Assembly: GCF_032193765.1 (NCBI RefSeq)
Contig: NZ_JAVBIJ010000001.1
Coordinates: 2,480,001-2,544,000 of the forward strand
DNA: 64,000 bases
DNA from: Rhodoferax potami
Lineage (GTDB): Bacteria > Pseudomonadota > Gammaproteobacteria > Burkholderiales > Burkholderiaceae_C
Direction: 5' to 3'
Position numbers and translations under genes: made by a program
Shown here: piece by piece, positions 28,066 to 39,571 of the stretch
Position numbering within the stretch: position 1 is the stretch's first letter
How the letters are laid out: each line of letters opens with the position of its first letter
The notes under the pieces: generated by a model
The model's input: the letters and a program-made list of their open reading frames with translations, nothing else
The model's database searches: none
Told to the model about the DNA's origin: nothing

Positions 28066-28238
28066 TTAAGAAAAGCCCCAATCAACCAACCTGACAAGGA
28101 GTCACTCTGCCGAAAAACCACCTCGGCCTAAAATAAAAGAGCGCAATATCAGTTCCTCACTGCCGCTGCGTTCATATTGGCCGGAATCCATGTTCACGAT
28201 CCCGGAATCGCCGTTCATCTTCGCCGAAATACGCACAG

Positions 28239-28445
28239 ATGAAGGTGCTGTACTTTGACCGCAGCGGCTGGTGCCTGTGGTGCAAGCGTTTGGAGAGCGG
28301 CAAGTTCTCCCGTAAAGGCGTTCAAGGCGGCAGTGGCGAGATCGACTGCACGGCGCTCAAACTGATGCTCGAAGGCATCGAAGTGCGCCGACGCCACAAA
28401 CGCTACCAACACCCTGCGCGGATGTCAAACGCAGTTTCGATTTGA
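28239..28445 (+). pseudogene. IS66 tnpB fragment, different from the complete IS66
   Basis: Encodes MKVLYFDRSGWCLWCKRLE, then IDCTALKLMLEGIEVRRRHKRYQ (shown in parts), the C-terminal half of an IS66 Orf2. It is not the tnpB of the element at 1511-4016, so a second IS66 type once lay here. Its 5' part is cut by IS21 element 1 and its 3' side by IS21 element 2. Confidence 0.75.
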
Positions 28446-28565
28446 TACAGCTGTCGAACGCAAACGCGGCGTGGATTTGATACACCGTTGTGTGGGGCGA
28501 TTGTCTGTTTTGTCTTTGCTTGTCTTTCAAGCAGTCAGTGGCTCGCCACTGACTGCTTGGCGCCC

Positions 28566-30463
<1,898 letters not shown>

Positions 30464-30560
30464 TGCCAGTCCCATCCATGGTTCGGATGGCTTGGCACGT
30501 TAGTCGAGGTGTATCAATTCCTCACCGCGTTTGCGTGTCATTTTCATACTGCGCGTGACA

Positions 30561-32089
30561 GATGGAAAAGGTCAGCACGCAGAGCAAAGAGCTGCTGTAC
30601 CGTCAGAGCAAGATCGACCAGCTCACGCACGAGATGGCGACCTTGAAGCGACTGCAGTTTGGTCGTAGCCGCGAACAACTCGATGCCACGCAGACCAGTC
30701 TGCTCGATGAAGCCTGCGATGAAGACCTGGCGGCAATTGAGCAAGAACTCAAAAACCTCACGCCGGCGCCCAAGCCCGATAAAGACCACCGTAGCAAGCC
30801 CAAACGTGCAGCGCTGCCGGATCACCTGCCCCGTGTAGAAATCCACCACGAACCAGACTCCACCACCTGCACTTGTGGCTGCCAGCTCAAGCGCATTGGC
30901 CAGGACGTCGCGCAAAAGCTGGACTACACGCCCGGCGTATTCACTGTTGAGCTGCATGTTCGCGGCAAATGGGCGTGTGGCCAGTGTGAAACACTGATTC
31001 AGGCGCCGGTACCGGCCCAAGTCATTGACAAAGGCATTCCAACCGCTGGCCTGTTGGCACAGGTGCTGGTGGCCAAATATGCGGATCACTTGCCGCTGTA
31101 CCGGCAAGAGAAAAGCTTTGGCCGCGCCGGCTTGGAGATTGCATGTTCCACGCTGGGAGCCTGGGTGGGCATGTGCGGCGTGCAATTGCAGCCGCTGGTG
31201 GATGCGTTGAAAGAGACGGTACTGAGTCACGCTGTGGTGCATGCCGATGAGACTCCGATCCCGATGCTCAAGCCCGGCAATAAGAAGACCCACAAGGCCT
31301 ACTTGTGGGCATACGCTCCTGGTGCCTTTGAGCAGATACACGCCGTCGTCTACGACTTCTGCGAGACCCGCGCCGGCCAGAATGCCAGAACGTTTCTGGG
31401 GAAGTCTGATGACGATGACCGTGGCTGGCGTGGCTCTCTGGTTTGCGACGATTACGGGGGTTATAAATCGCTGTTCACCAAAGGCGTCAAAGAAGCCGGA
31501 TGCATGGCGCATGCACGCCGAAAGCTGTTTGAACTGCACGCCAATCACAGCAGTCTGATTGCCGCAGAGGGACTGAAATTCTTCGACCTACTGTATGACG
31601 TCGAACGTGACATCAAGTCATTACCAGCGGCCATTCGTCTGCAAATCCGGCAGGAAAAATCCAGGCCCATTGCCGACCTACTGCACCAGTGGCTACTGTT
31701 GCAGGCCAGCAAGGTGCCCAGTGGATCGGCCACCGCAAAAGCGATTAACTACAGCATCAAACGTTGGGAGGCGTTGACGCTGTATCTGGACGATGGGCAA
31801 GTACCCATAGATAACAATTGGTGCGAAAACCAAATTCGCCCGGCAGCTGTCGGCAGGGGCAACTGGTTATTCGCGGGTTCCCTGCGTGCTGGTCAACGTG
31901 CGGCGGCGGTGATGAGTTTGATTCAGAGTGCCAAGCTCAATGGGCACGATCCGTACGCCTATCTGAAAGACGTACTCACACGCTTGCCCACGCAGCGGGC
32001 CAGTCAGATCGGGGAATTGCTGCCTCACAACTGGGCACCGCAGACCACGTAAACATTGCGCCGTCAATGTGTGTTGACCGGTTGCTTAC
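30561..32089 (+). mobile_element. IS66-family element, 5'-truncated second copy
   Basis: From GATGGAAAAGG onward it matches the complete IS66 (from 2487) up to the same right terminus (TTGACCGGTTGCTTAC). tnpA, tnpB and the first 23 codons of tnpC are gone. The 20 bases between it and IS21 element 2 are unassigned. Confidence 0.9.
30562..32052 (+). CDS. tnpC: IS66 transposase TnpC, N-terminally truncated
   Basis: 496 residues starting at what is an internal Met of full-length TnpC. It differs from the copy at 2420-3979 at two visible residues (TPAPKP for TPTPKP; EKSFGR for EKIFGR). The catalytic core is whole, but without its ribosome site, tnpAB and left end it cannot move by itself. Confidence 0.85.
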   Translation: MEKVSTQSKELLYRQSKIDQLTHEMATLKRLQFGRSREQLDATQTSLLDEACDEDLAAIEQELKNLTPAPKPDKDHRSKPKRAALPDHLPRVEIHHEPDSTTCTCGCQLKRIGQDVAQKLDYTPGVFTVELHVRGKWACGQCETLIQAPVPAQVIDKGIPTAGLLAQVLVAKYADHLPLYRQEKSFGRAGLEIACSTLGAWVGMCGVQLQPLVDALKETVLSHAVVHADETPIPMLKPGNKKTHKAYLWAYAPGAFEQIHAVVYDFCETRAGQNARTFLGKSDDDDRGWRGSLVCDDYGGYKSLFTKGVKEAGCMAHARRKLFELHANHSSLIAAEGLKFFDLLYDVERDIKSLPAAIRLQIRQEKSRPIADLLHQWLLLQASKVPSGSATAKAINYSIKRWEALTLYLDDGQVPIDNNWCENQIRPAAVGRGNWLFAGSLRAGQRAAAVMSLIQSAKLNGHDPYAYLKDVLTRLPTQRASQIGELLPHNWAPQTT

Positions 32090-32113
32090 CAAGGCTCTCC
32101 CGCCGTGCGCTCT

Positions 32114-32133
32114 AAAAAACGGCCCGAAGGCCG
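32114..32133 (-). terminator. Rho-independent terminator of the giant repeat protein gene
   Basis: Read on the minus strand: ACGGCC, loop TTCG, GGCCGT and then six Ts. It is 55 bases past the stop codon at 32189. The UUCG tetraloop makes it a very stable hairpin. Confidence 0.9.
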
Positions 32134-32188
32134 TACCCAAAGTCAAATATCAAAGTTCAAATCCCAAACAGGCTCCGCGAAAACCGCC

Positions 32189-35100
32189 TCACAACACCTG
32201 AAAGGCAACGTAAGCGATGGTGTTGTCATAGGTGCCGTAGACGTAGCCATAGCCCAGGTTGACATAGGCGTGGCCAGAGGCCGAGGGCGTCGCAGACCAG
32301 TAGTTGCTGATGCCCCAACTAGCCGGCACGCCGTACTGATCGATTCCGGTTCCACTGCCGTTAACACCATCCCAAATCGCCAGATAGTCGTTGTAGGTAG
32401 CGTTGCCGTTGGGCGTAGGGTCATTAAGGTTATCCCCGCTAACTAGCGGATTTGCGCTGTAACTGGTGCCGTTTTTAGAACCAAAACTCGTTGGCTTACC
32501 GTCGACCCCCACCGGGCCGCCATAAGTAGGCAATTTCACCGTAACGCCGTTAATCGTGAACGTCCGGTTGCTCTCGGTGATCGCGCTGGCAATAGTTCCT
32601 AAATTGATGGCTAATTGTTCTAATGAAATCCAATCCGCGGAATCCGCAACGCCATTGCCACTTTTGTCATAGAAGTAATACCAATTACCTTCCACTTGAA
32701 TTGGAGCAATAAGCTTACCCATTGAACCCAGGCTAATTGAGGCGTCGCCGGGTTGCGAGTTGGATGTCGTAAAGTTCAGCGTATTCAGGTCGCTGATGCC
32801 TGCATAGGTATTGCCTGCGGTATCTGTAATGGCTGTGTTGCCTATTTGTACGGCGTATTGCTTGCCTCTCGCCAAATCGCTGCTCGGGTTGATGGTGAGC
32901 GTATTGCCGCTGATGCTGAGCTGGTTGCTGTGGCTGGCAACATCAATGACTACATCAGCAGCGCCATCGATCGCCTTGAGCGTGATGTTGCCGCTGCCCA
33001 GCGCAATGTTTTCACTGAAGCTCAGCGTCAGATTGGCGCTTATGCCCACATCTGTAGCGTCGTCCACAGGCGTGTTGCTGCTCAATCTGGGGCTTTCTTT
33101 ATCTATCGTCACGTTGAGACTTGAGGCCGCAGACTCGTTGCCCGCCGCATCGGTGGCTTTGACCGTGAGGGTGTGCGTGCCATTGACCAGGGCACTGCCC
33201 GGCGTGATGCTCCACTTGCCGTCGCCACCGGTCGTGGCGCTGCCCACTTGCGTGCTGCCGTCATACAGCTTGACGCTGCTGCCGGATTCAGCCGTGCCGC
33301 TGATGGTGGGTGTGTTGTTGTTGGTTACGCGGTCGCTGTTGCTGATGCCCGTGTCCGAGGCTGCATCCAGCACCAGGGTGGGTGCCGCAGGTGCGGTGTT
33401 GTCCAGGGTGTAGGTCTGCGCGCTGCTGAGGTATTGACTACCATCTTGCTTGGTCAGCCTGAATACTATGTTGTTGACACCGGAATTCAGAGTCACGCCC
33501 GTCCAAGTGATGGCGCGATCAGTGACCATGCTGTTTATTTTTTCCCAGGTAGCGCCGCTATTCACAGATCCTTCCAATGTGTCACCAGCAGAGATAACGG
33601 TGCTGAGTTTTGCACTGATGGTCTGGTTATTGACCGTTGTTACAAAATCTGTGGAGAAACTGCCGGTGTCGTTTGACAATTGGACATCGCTTGGAGAAAA
33701 AGCTGCGCCAGATACCAAGGTTTGAAGTTTGCTCAGACTGTTGATGGCGCTGCCATCATCGGCGCTGTTAGCTATTGCTTGACGCACTACTGCCAGGTTG
33801 TCCGCCGTAACGCCCTTGATCCCCAGCTGCTCGAGCTGGGCCATGCTCAGCGAGGCTCCATTGGCCGACGCTGCCGCCTCCAATACGGCATTGGATGCAA
33901 GCGCTAACGCCTTGATCTCTGACACCGTATCCGCGTCAATCTTGTTCTTGCCGTCGATCACGCTGCCCAGCAGCGCTGCCTGAGTGATAGTAGTGACTTC
34001 GCTCACGCCTATCTTGCCGTACTCAGCCAGACTGGGCAGATTGGCAGCGTCTGTGTTGCCTGCCACCGCGTCGGCCGCGGCCAGCACTTTTCGGTAGGCG
34101 TCGACAATGCCCTGTACTTCAGCGGCCGTGTCCTTGTTCGCACCGGGCAGTCCCTTGAGGGCATCGTTGATCGATGCAATGTTGCCCGCATCCACCCCCG
34201 TGACTCCGATGTCCTTGTATGTCTGAGTCGTAGGTGCGCTCTGTCCGTTAGCGCCGTTGTAGCTTTGCAAACCAGTCAGCACGCTTGCGACTTGCGTTGT
34301 CGTTGCACTCACCACGCTTTGCAGCTTGGTCAGGCTGTCGATGGCGCTGCCATCATCGGCGCTGTTAGCTATTGCTTGACGCACTACTGCCAGGTTGTCC
34401 GCCGTAACGCCCTTGATCCCCAGCTGCTCGAGCTGGGCCATGCTCAGCGAGGCTCCATTGGCCGACGCTGCCGCCTCCAATACGGCATTGGATGCAAGCG
34501 CTAACGCCTTGATCTCTGACACCGTATCCGCGTCAATCTTGTTCTTGCCGTCGATCACGCTGCCCAGCAGCGCTGCCTGAGTGATAGTAGTGACTTCGCT
34601 CACGCCTATCTTGCCGTACTCAGCCAGACTGGGCAGATTGGCAGCGTCTGTGTTGCCTGCCACCGCGTCGGCCGCGGCCAGCACTTTTCGGTAGGCGTCG
34701 ACAATGCCCTGTACTTCAGCGGCCGTGTCCTTGTTCGCACCGGGCAGTCCCTTGAGGGCATCGTTGATCGATGCAATGTTGCCCGCATCCACCCCCGTGA
34801 CTCCGATGTCCTTGTATGTCTGAGTCGTAGGTGCGCTCTGTCCGTTAGCGCCGTTGTAGCTTTGCAAACCAGTCAGCACGCTTGCGACTTGCGTTGTCGT
34901 TGCACTCACCACGCTTTGCAGCTTGGTCAGGCTGTCGATGGCGCTGCCATCATCGGCGCTGTTAGCTATTGCTTGACGCACTACTGCCAGGTTGTCCGCC
35001 GTAACGCCCTTGATCCCCAGCTGCTCGAGCTGGGCCATGCTCAGCGAGGCTCCATTGGCCGACGCTGCCGCCTCCAATACGGCATTGGATGCAAGCGCTA

Positions 35101-38100
35101 ACGCCTTGATCTCTGACACCGTATCCGCGTCAATCTTGTTCTTGCCGTCGATCACGCTGCCCAGCAGCGCTGCCTGAGTGATAGTAGTGACTTCGCTCAC
35201 GCCTATCTTGCCGTACTCAGCCAGACTGGGCAGATTGGCAGCGTCTGTGTTGCCTGCCACCGCGTCGGCCGCGGCCAGCACTTTTCGGTAGGCGTCGACA
35301 ATGCCCTGTACTTCAGCGGCCGTGTCCTTGTTCGCACCGGGCAGTCCCTTGAGGGCATCGTTGATCGATGCAATGTTGCCCGCATCCACCCCCGTGACTC
35401 CGATGTCCTTGTATGTCTGAGTCGTAGGTGCGCTCTGTCCGTTAGCGCCGTTGTAGCTTTGCAAACCAGTCAGCACGCTTGCGACTTGCGTTGTCGTTGC
35501 ACTCACCACGCTTTGCAGCTTGGTCAGGCTGTCGATGGCGCTGCCATCATCGGCGCTGTTAGCTATTGCTTGACGCACTGCTGCCAGGTTGTCCGCCGTA
35601 ACGCCCTTGATCCCCAGCTGCTCGAGCTGGGCCATGCTCAGCGAGGCTCCATTGGCCGACGCTGCCGCCTCCAATACGGCATTGGATGCAAGCGCTAACG
35701 CCTTGATCTCTGACACCGTATCCGCGTCAATCTTGTTCTTGCCGTCGATCACGCTGCCCAGCAGCGCTGCCTGAGTGATAGTAGTGACTTCGCTCACGCC
35801 TATCTTGCCGTACTCAGCCAGACTGGGCAGATTGGCAGCGTCTGTGTTGCCTGCCACCGCGTCGGCCGCGGCCAGCACTTTTCGGTAGGCGTCGACAATG
35901 CCCTGTACTTCAGCGGCCGTGTCCTTGTTCGCACCGGGCAGTCCCTTGAGGGCATCGTTGATCGATGCAATGTTGCCCGCATCCACCCCCGTGACTCCGA
36001 TGTCCTTGTATGTCTGAGTCGTAGGTGCGCTCTGTCCGTTAGCGCCGTTGTAGCTTTGCAAACCAGTCAGCACGCTTGCGACTTGCGTTGTCGTTGCACT
36101 CACCACGCTTTGCAGCTTGGTCAGGCTGTCGATGGCGCTGCCATCATCGGCGCTGTTAGCTATTGCTTGACGCACTGCTGCCAGGTTGTCCGCCGTAACG
36201 CCCTTGATCCCCAGCTGCTCGAGCTGGGCCATGCTCAGCGAGGCTCCATTGGCCGACGCTGCCGCCTCCAATACGGCATTGGATGCAAGCGCTAACGCCT
36301 TGATCTCTGACACCGTATCCGCGTCAATCTTGTTCTTGCCGTCGATCACGCTGCCCAGCAGCGCTGCCTGAGTGATAGTAGTGACTTCGCTCACGCCTAT
36401 CTTGCCGTACTCAGCCAGACTGGGCAGATTGGCAGCGTCTGTGTTGCCTGCCACCGCGTCGGCCGCGGCCAGCACTTTTCGGTAGGCGTCGACAATGCCC
36501 TGTACTTCAGCGGCCGTGTCCTTGTTCGCACCGGGCAGTCCCTTGAGGGCATCGTTGATCGATGCAATGTTGCCCGCATCCACCCCCGTGACTCCGATGT
36601 CCTTGTATGTCTGAGTCGTAGGTGCGCTCTGTCCGTTAGCGCCGTTGTAGCTTTGCAAACCAGTCAGCACGCTTGCGACTTGCGTTGTCGTTGCACTCAC
36701 CACGCTTTGCAGCTTGGTCAGGCTGTCGATGGCGCTGCCATCATCGGCGCTGTTAGCTATTGCTTGACGCACTGCTGCCAGGTTGTCCGCCGTAACGCCC
36801 TTGATCCCCAGCTGCTCGAGCTGGGCCATGCTCAGCGAGGCTCCATTGGCCGACGCTGCCGCCTCCAATACGGCATTGGATGCAAGCGCTAACGCCTTGA
36901 TCTCTGACACCGTATCCGCGTCAATCTTGTTCTTGCCGTCGATCACGCTGCCCAGCAGCGCTGCCTGAGTGATAGTAGTGACTTCGCTCACGCCTATCTT
37001 GCCGTACTCAGCCAGACTGGGCAGATTGGCAGCGTCTGTGTTGCCTGCCACCGCGTCGGCCGCGGCCAGCACTTTTCGGTAGGCGTCGACAATGCCCTGT
37101 ACTTCAGCGGCCGTGTCCTTGTTCGCACCGGGCAGTCCCTTGAGGGCATCGTTGATCGATGCAATGTTGCCCGCATCCACCCCCGTGACTCCGATGTCCT
37201 TGTATGTCTGAGTCGTAGGTGCGCTCTGTCCGTTAGCGCCGTTGTAGCTTTGCAAACCAGTCAGCACGCTTGCGACTTGCGTTGTCGTTGCACTCACCAC
37301 GCTTTGCAGCTTGGTCAGGCTGTCGATGGCGCTGCCATCATCGGCGCTGTTAGCTATTGCTTGACGCACTACTGCCAGGTTGTCCGCCGTAACGCCCTTG
37401 ATCCCCAGCTGCTCGAGCTGGGCCATGCTCAGCGAGGCTCCATTGGCCGACGCTGCCGCCTCCAATACGGCATTGGATGCAAGCGCTAACGCCTTGATCT
37501 CTGACACCGTATCCGCGTCAATCTTGTTCTTGCCGTCGATCACGCTGCCCAGCAGCGCTGCCTGAGTGATAGTAGTGACTTCGCTCACGCCTATCTTGCC
37601 GTACTCAGCCAGACTGGGCAGATTGGCAGCGTCTGTGTTGCCTGCCACCGCGTCGGCCGCGGCCAGCACTTTTCGGTAGGCGTCGACAATGCCCTGTACT
37701 TCAGCGGCCGTGTCCTTGTTCGCACCGGGCAGTCCCTTGAGGGCATCGTTGATCGATGCAATGTTGCCCGCATCCACCCCCGTGACTCCGATGTCCTTGT
37801 ATGTCTGAGTCGTAGGTGCGGTGCCGCCATTACCCGCTCCCCCTACTATCAACTTAAAGCCATCTTGTGCATTTGGCAAGGAAGCGAGCGCTTCAGAAGA
37901 CAGCTTACGAATCAGACCAGACCCAACAAGTGCATCAATTTGAACAGCTGAAAGAGATGCAGCTTGAGTTCCAGTCATGCCCGATATGCCCGCTCCGATA
38001 AATGAAATTTTCGTACCGGACAAGCTACTGATTGCAACCGGAGGGATCCAACCAATTTGTTGCGCGGTCATCAATGAAAGCTGAGTTGACGTGAGGCCAG

Positions 38101-39493
38101 CAATATCCTTCGGCAAAGCTGAGACCAAATCTTGTTGCCCAAGAGCTTTAACGTCACTAGCCCAGCCGGGGGCAGAATTGCGAGAAGCTTCACTGAAATT
38201 AAACTGATAACAAACTACGTTGTAAATATCAACCCCTAACTTCGTCCCGACTGTATCTGCTCCTTGAAACAAGATCCGCTGCACATTGTTGCTAACCGTC
38301 GGAACGACACTAGAGGAAATACCATTTGCAACTGCCGCTAATGTAGCCTCCATGCCGACCAAGTTTTGATCTGCTCCCGAAAGAGCGGCAAGTGCATATC
38401 CGTATTTTTTTGACTCAGCCTCTGCTGAGGAAAAATTAATATCATTAACAGCTACCGGCTTTACCCTAGTGATATCAGTAAGACCAAAAACTGTTGAGAC
38501 CCTTGAGTTTATAGAGTTGACTGAAGTTATATCCAACCCCGAGCCCCCTGCCACTTTACCTTCAATATCCAACTGGCGGACGGCGATTTCTGTAATCGGG
38601 GAAATAACCAACGTGTACTGCCCAGCTCCATTGATAACCGCTGCTGCACGCAAATTCACCGGCAAATCAATTTGCAATCGACTTGCTTCATCCAAATAAT
38701 CCGCTCCGGCATCATCGCCGTCAACAACCCGAGCAATGACCACACCTGTATATTTAGCATCAAAGCTAACAGAATAAGTGCCATCATCATTCACTTTAAC
38801 TCGACCCAATTCGCCATTATTATCGGCTCTCGACACCACAACTGTGAGTTGATTTCCAGCTACGACAGGTCCAGCAACGATAGAACCATTGAGAGTCACC
38901 ACTCCTGATGCCGACTCAGCTGTGGATGGCGTATTCTTTGTGGCATTCACCACAACAGCGGTCGCTGAAAGAATACCTAAGCCACCGGATAAAATACCTA
39001 GGCCTGAGGAGGCATTAGAAACAACAGAGCTAGCAATTTCTAGAGAATCTATTTCTGAAGCAATATTTGGAATAGCAGCAATTGAAGATGAGCCAGCGCT
39101 TGATGGAGATGTCTCCATCATTTGACCAAAGCTTTCTGTATTACCTCGATCATCAATTGATAAGATGGGATCCGATTTTGCTGGAGTACCCAAGCGGCTA
39201 TATGACTCAAGACTGTTGGAAGTTACAGCTTCAGCCTCTAGGTTTGCGCTACCATCCAAAACGGCTCGCTGGTCTGCGGCAGAATATTCTGGGGGGTCGA
39301 GTTCAGCGTTTCTACCAAACTCCAAAGGCTCAAGATTTTCTCGATGAGCATCTTCATTCTGTAAGTTGCGTTCACTCTTTTTATTTCGTATCCGCCGATT
39401 TCCAAGTTGGACCAAGTCTGGAGCATTTTTATCAATCGCTGCATCAATATGATTTGTTGAAGGTTTTGCCTTTGCCGAATTCAATTTTTTCAT
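32189..39493 (-). CDS. Giant repetitive surface/adhesin-type protein (2434 residues)
   Basis: Layout: a polar N-terminus with no Sec signal (1-140); a hydrophobic Gly/Ala-rich stretch (GLGILSGGLGILSATAVVV, about 165-185); Ig-like and helical segments to 558; seven repeats of 199 residues (about 559-1951); Ig-like modules (NTPTISGTAESGSSVKLYDG; then a SwmB-like module with DDATDVGISANLTLSFSE); and a C-terminal DUF1566/Lcl-like domain (WGISNYWSATPS). Such architecture is usual for secreted adhesins. No RTX repeats and no autotransporter barrel are visible, so the export route is unknown. The start lies 37 bases from an IS3 end, and a strong terminator follows. The Ser/Thr/Asn/Asp-rich, Cys-poor composition fits an extracellular protein. 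Confidence 0.85.
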   Translation of the reverse strand: MKKLNSAKAKPSTNHIDAAIDKNAPDLVQLGNRRIRNKKSERNLQNEDAHRENLEPLEFGRNAELDPPEYSAADQRAVLDGSANLEAEAVTSNSLESYSRLGTPAKSDPILSIDDRGNTESFGQMMETSPSSAGSSSIAAIPNIASEIDSLEIASSVVSNASSGLGILSGGLGILSATAVVVNATKNTPSTAESASGVVTLNGSIVAGPVVAGNQLTVVVSRADNNGELGRVKVNDDGTYSVSFDAKYTGVVIARVVDGDDAGADYLDEASRLQIDLPVNLRAAAVINGAGQYTLVISPITEIAVRQLDIEGKVAGGSGLDITSVNSINSRVSTVFGLTDITRVKPVAVNDINFSSAEAESKKYGYALAALSGADQNLVGMEATLAAVANGISSSVVPTVSNNVQRILFQGADTVGTKLGVDIYNVVCYQFNFSEASRNSAPGWASDVKALGQQDLVSALPKDIAGLTSTQLSLMTAQQIGWIPPVAISSLSGTKISFIGAGISGMTGTQAASLSAVQIDALVGSGLIRKLSSEALASLPNAQDGFKLIVGGAGNGGTAPTTQTYKDIGVTGVDAGNIASINDALKGLPGANKDTAAEVQGIVDAYRKVLAAADAVAGNTDAANLPSLAEYGKIGVSEVTTITQAALLGSVIDGKNKIDADTVSEIKALALASNAVLEAAASANGASLSMAQLEQLGIKGVTADNLAVVRQAIANSADDGSAIDSLTKLQSVVSATTTQVASVLTGLQSYNGANGQSAPTTQTYKDIGVTGVDAGNIASINDALKGLPGANKDTAAEVQGIVDAYRKVLAAADAVAGNTDAANLPSLAEYGKIGVSEVTTITQAALLGSVIDGKNKIDADTVSEIKALALASNAVLEAAASANGASLSMAQLEQLGIKGVTADNLAAVRQAIANSADDGSAIDSLTKLQSVVSATTTQVASVLTGLQSYNGANGQSAPTTQTYKDIGVTGVDAGNIASINDALKGLPGANKDTAAEVQGIVDAYRKVLAAADAVAGNTDAANLPSLAEYGKIGVSEVTTITQAALLGSVIDGKNKIDADTVSEIKALALASNAVLEAAASANGASLSMAQLEQLGIKGVTADNLAAVRQAIANSADDGSAIDSLTKLQSVVSATTTQVASVLTGLQSYNGANGQSAPTTQTYKDIGVTGVDAGNIASINDALKGLPGANKDTAAEVQGIVDAYRKVLAAADAVAGNTDAANLPSLAEYGKIGVSEVTTITQAALLGSVIDGKNKIDADTVSEIKALALASNAVLEAAASANGASLSMAQLEQLGIKGVTADNLAAVRQAIANSADDGSAIDSLTKLQSVVSATTTQVASVLTGLQSYNGANGQSAPTTQTYKDIGVTGVDAGNIASINDALKGLPGANKDTAAEVQGIVDAYRKVLAAADAVAGNTDAANLPSLAEYGKIGVSEVTTITQAALLGSVIDGKNKIDADTVSEIKALALASNAVLEAAASANGASLSMAQLEQLGIKGVTADNLAVVRQAIANSADDGSAIDSLTKLQSVVSATTTQVASVLTGLQSYNGANGQSAPTTQTYKDIGVTGVDAGNIASINDALKGLPGANKDTAAEVQGIVDAYRKVLAAADAVAGNTDAANLPSLAEYGKIGVSEVTTITQAALLGSVIDGKNKIDADTVSEIKALALASNAVLEAAASANGASLSMAQLEQLGIKGVTADNLAVVRQAIANSADDGSAIDSLTKLQSVVSATTTQVASVLTGLQSYNGANGQSAPTTQTYKDIGVTGVDAGNIASINDALKGLPGANKDTAAEVQGIVDAYRKVLAAADAVAGNTDAANLPSLAEYGKIGVSEVTTITQAALLGSVIDGKNKIDADTVSEIKALALASNAVLEAAASANGASLSMAQLEQLGIKGVTADNLAVVRQAIANSADDGSAINSLSKLQTLVSGAAFSPSDVQLSNDTGSFSTDFVTTVNNQTISAKLSTVISAGDTLEGSVNSGATWEKINSMVTDRAITWTGVTLNSGVNNIVFRLTKQDGSQYLSSAQTYTLDNTAPAAPTLVLDAASDTGISNSDRVTNNNTPTISGTAESGSSVKLYDGSTQVGSATTGGDGKWSITPGSALVNGTHTLTVKATDAAGNESAASSLNVTIDKESPRLSSNTPVDDATDVGISANLTLSFSENIALGSGNITLKAIDGAADVVIDVASHSNQLSISGNTLTINPSSDLARGKQYAVQIGNTAITDTAGNTYAGISDLNTLNFTTSNSQPGDASISLGSMGKLIAPIQVEGNWYYFYDKSGNGVADSADWISLEQLAINLGTIASAITESNRTFTINGVTVKLPTYGGPVGVDGKPTSFGSKNGTSYSANPLVSGDNLNDPTPNGNATYNDYLAIWDGVNGSGTGIDQYGVPASWGISNYWSATPSASGHAYVNLGYGYVYGTYDNTIAYVAFQVL
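33641..37819 (-). repeat. Seven tandem 597-bp coding repeats
   Basis: Each unit is 597 bp (199 codons), and landmarks recur at exactly that spacing. Units are almost identical: the main visible variation is one Val/Ala codon (LAVVRQ or LAAVRQ), in the order V-A-A-A-V-V-V from the N-terminus. The last unit diverges in its final 35 or so codons. Each unit looks like three related sub-modules of about 66 residues (starts: YKDIGVTGVDAGN, YGKIGVSEVTT, LEQLGIKGVTADN). Confidence 0.95.
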
Positions 39494-39571
39494 ATTAGCG
39501 CTCTTAGATATTTACGTTTTAATAGTAGCCGGCAATCCCCCCAATTTCCACCGGACCTAAAAGTAGAACGG

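Larger units (their letters stand above)
23983..28230 (+). mobile_element. IS21-family element 1, carrying IS copy E inside istA
   Basis: The left end has the repeated motif TTCGGCATCGTGAAC then TTCGGAGTCGTGAAC; the right end has the same kind of motifs inverted (GTTCACGATCCCGGAA, CGCCGAAAT). Multiple short terminal repeats are typical of IS21. istA and istB follow in order on the plus strand. Without copy E the element would be about 2.6 kb. Its right end abuts a fragment of an IS66 tnpB. End positions are approximate. Confidence 0.85.

Noticed and set aside
32189..33640. DUF1566/Lcl-like C-terminal domain as target of a diversity-generating retroelement.
   Set aside because: No reverse transcriptase, template repeat or accessory gene is present in the window, and no A-biased variation between two copies can be seen.
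33641..37819. The regular 597-bp repeats as a CRISPR or other non-coding array.
   Set aside because: Repeats are contiguous, have no spacers and keep one open reading frame throughout.
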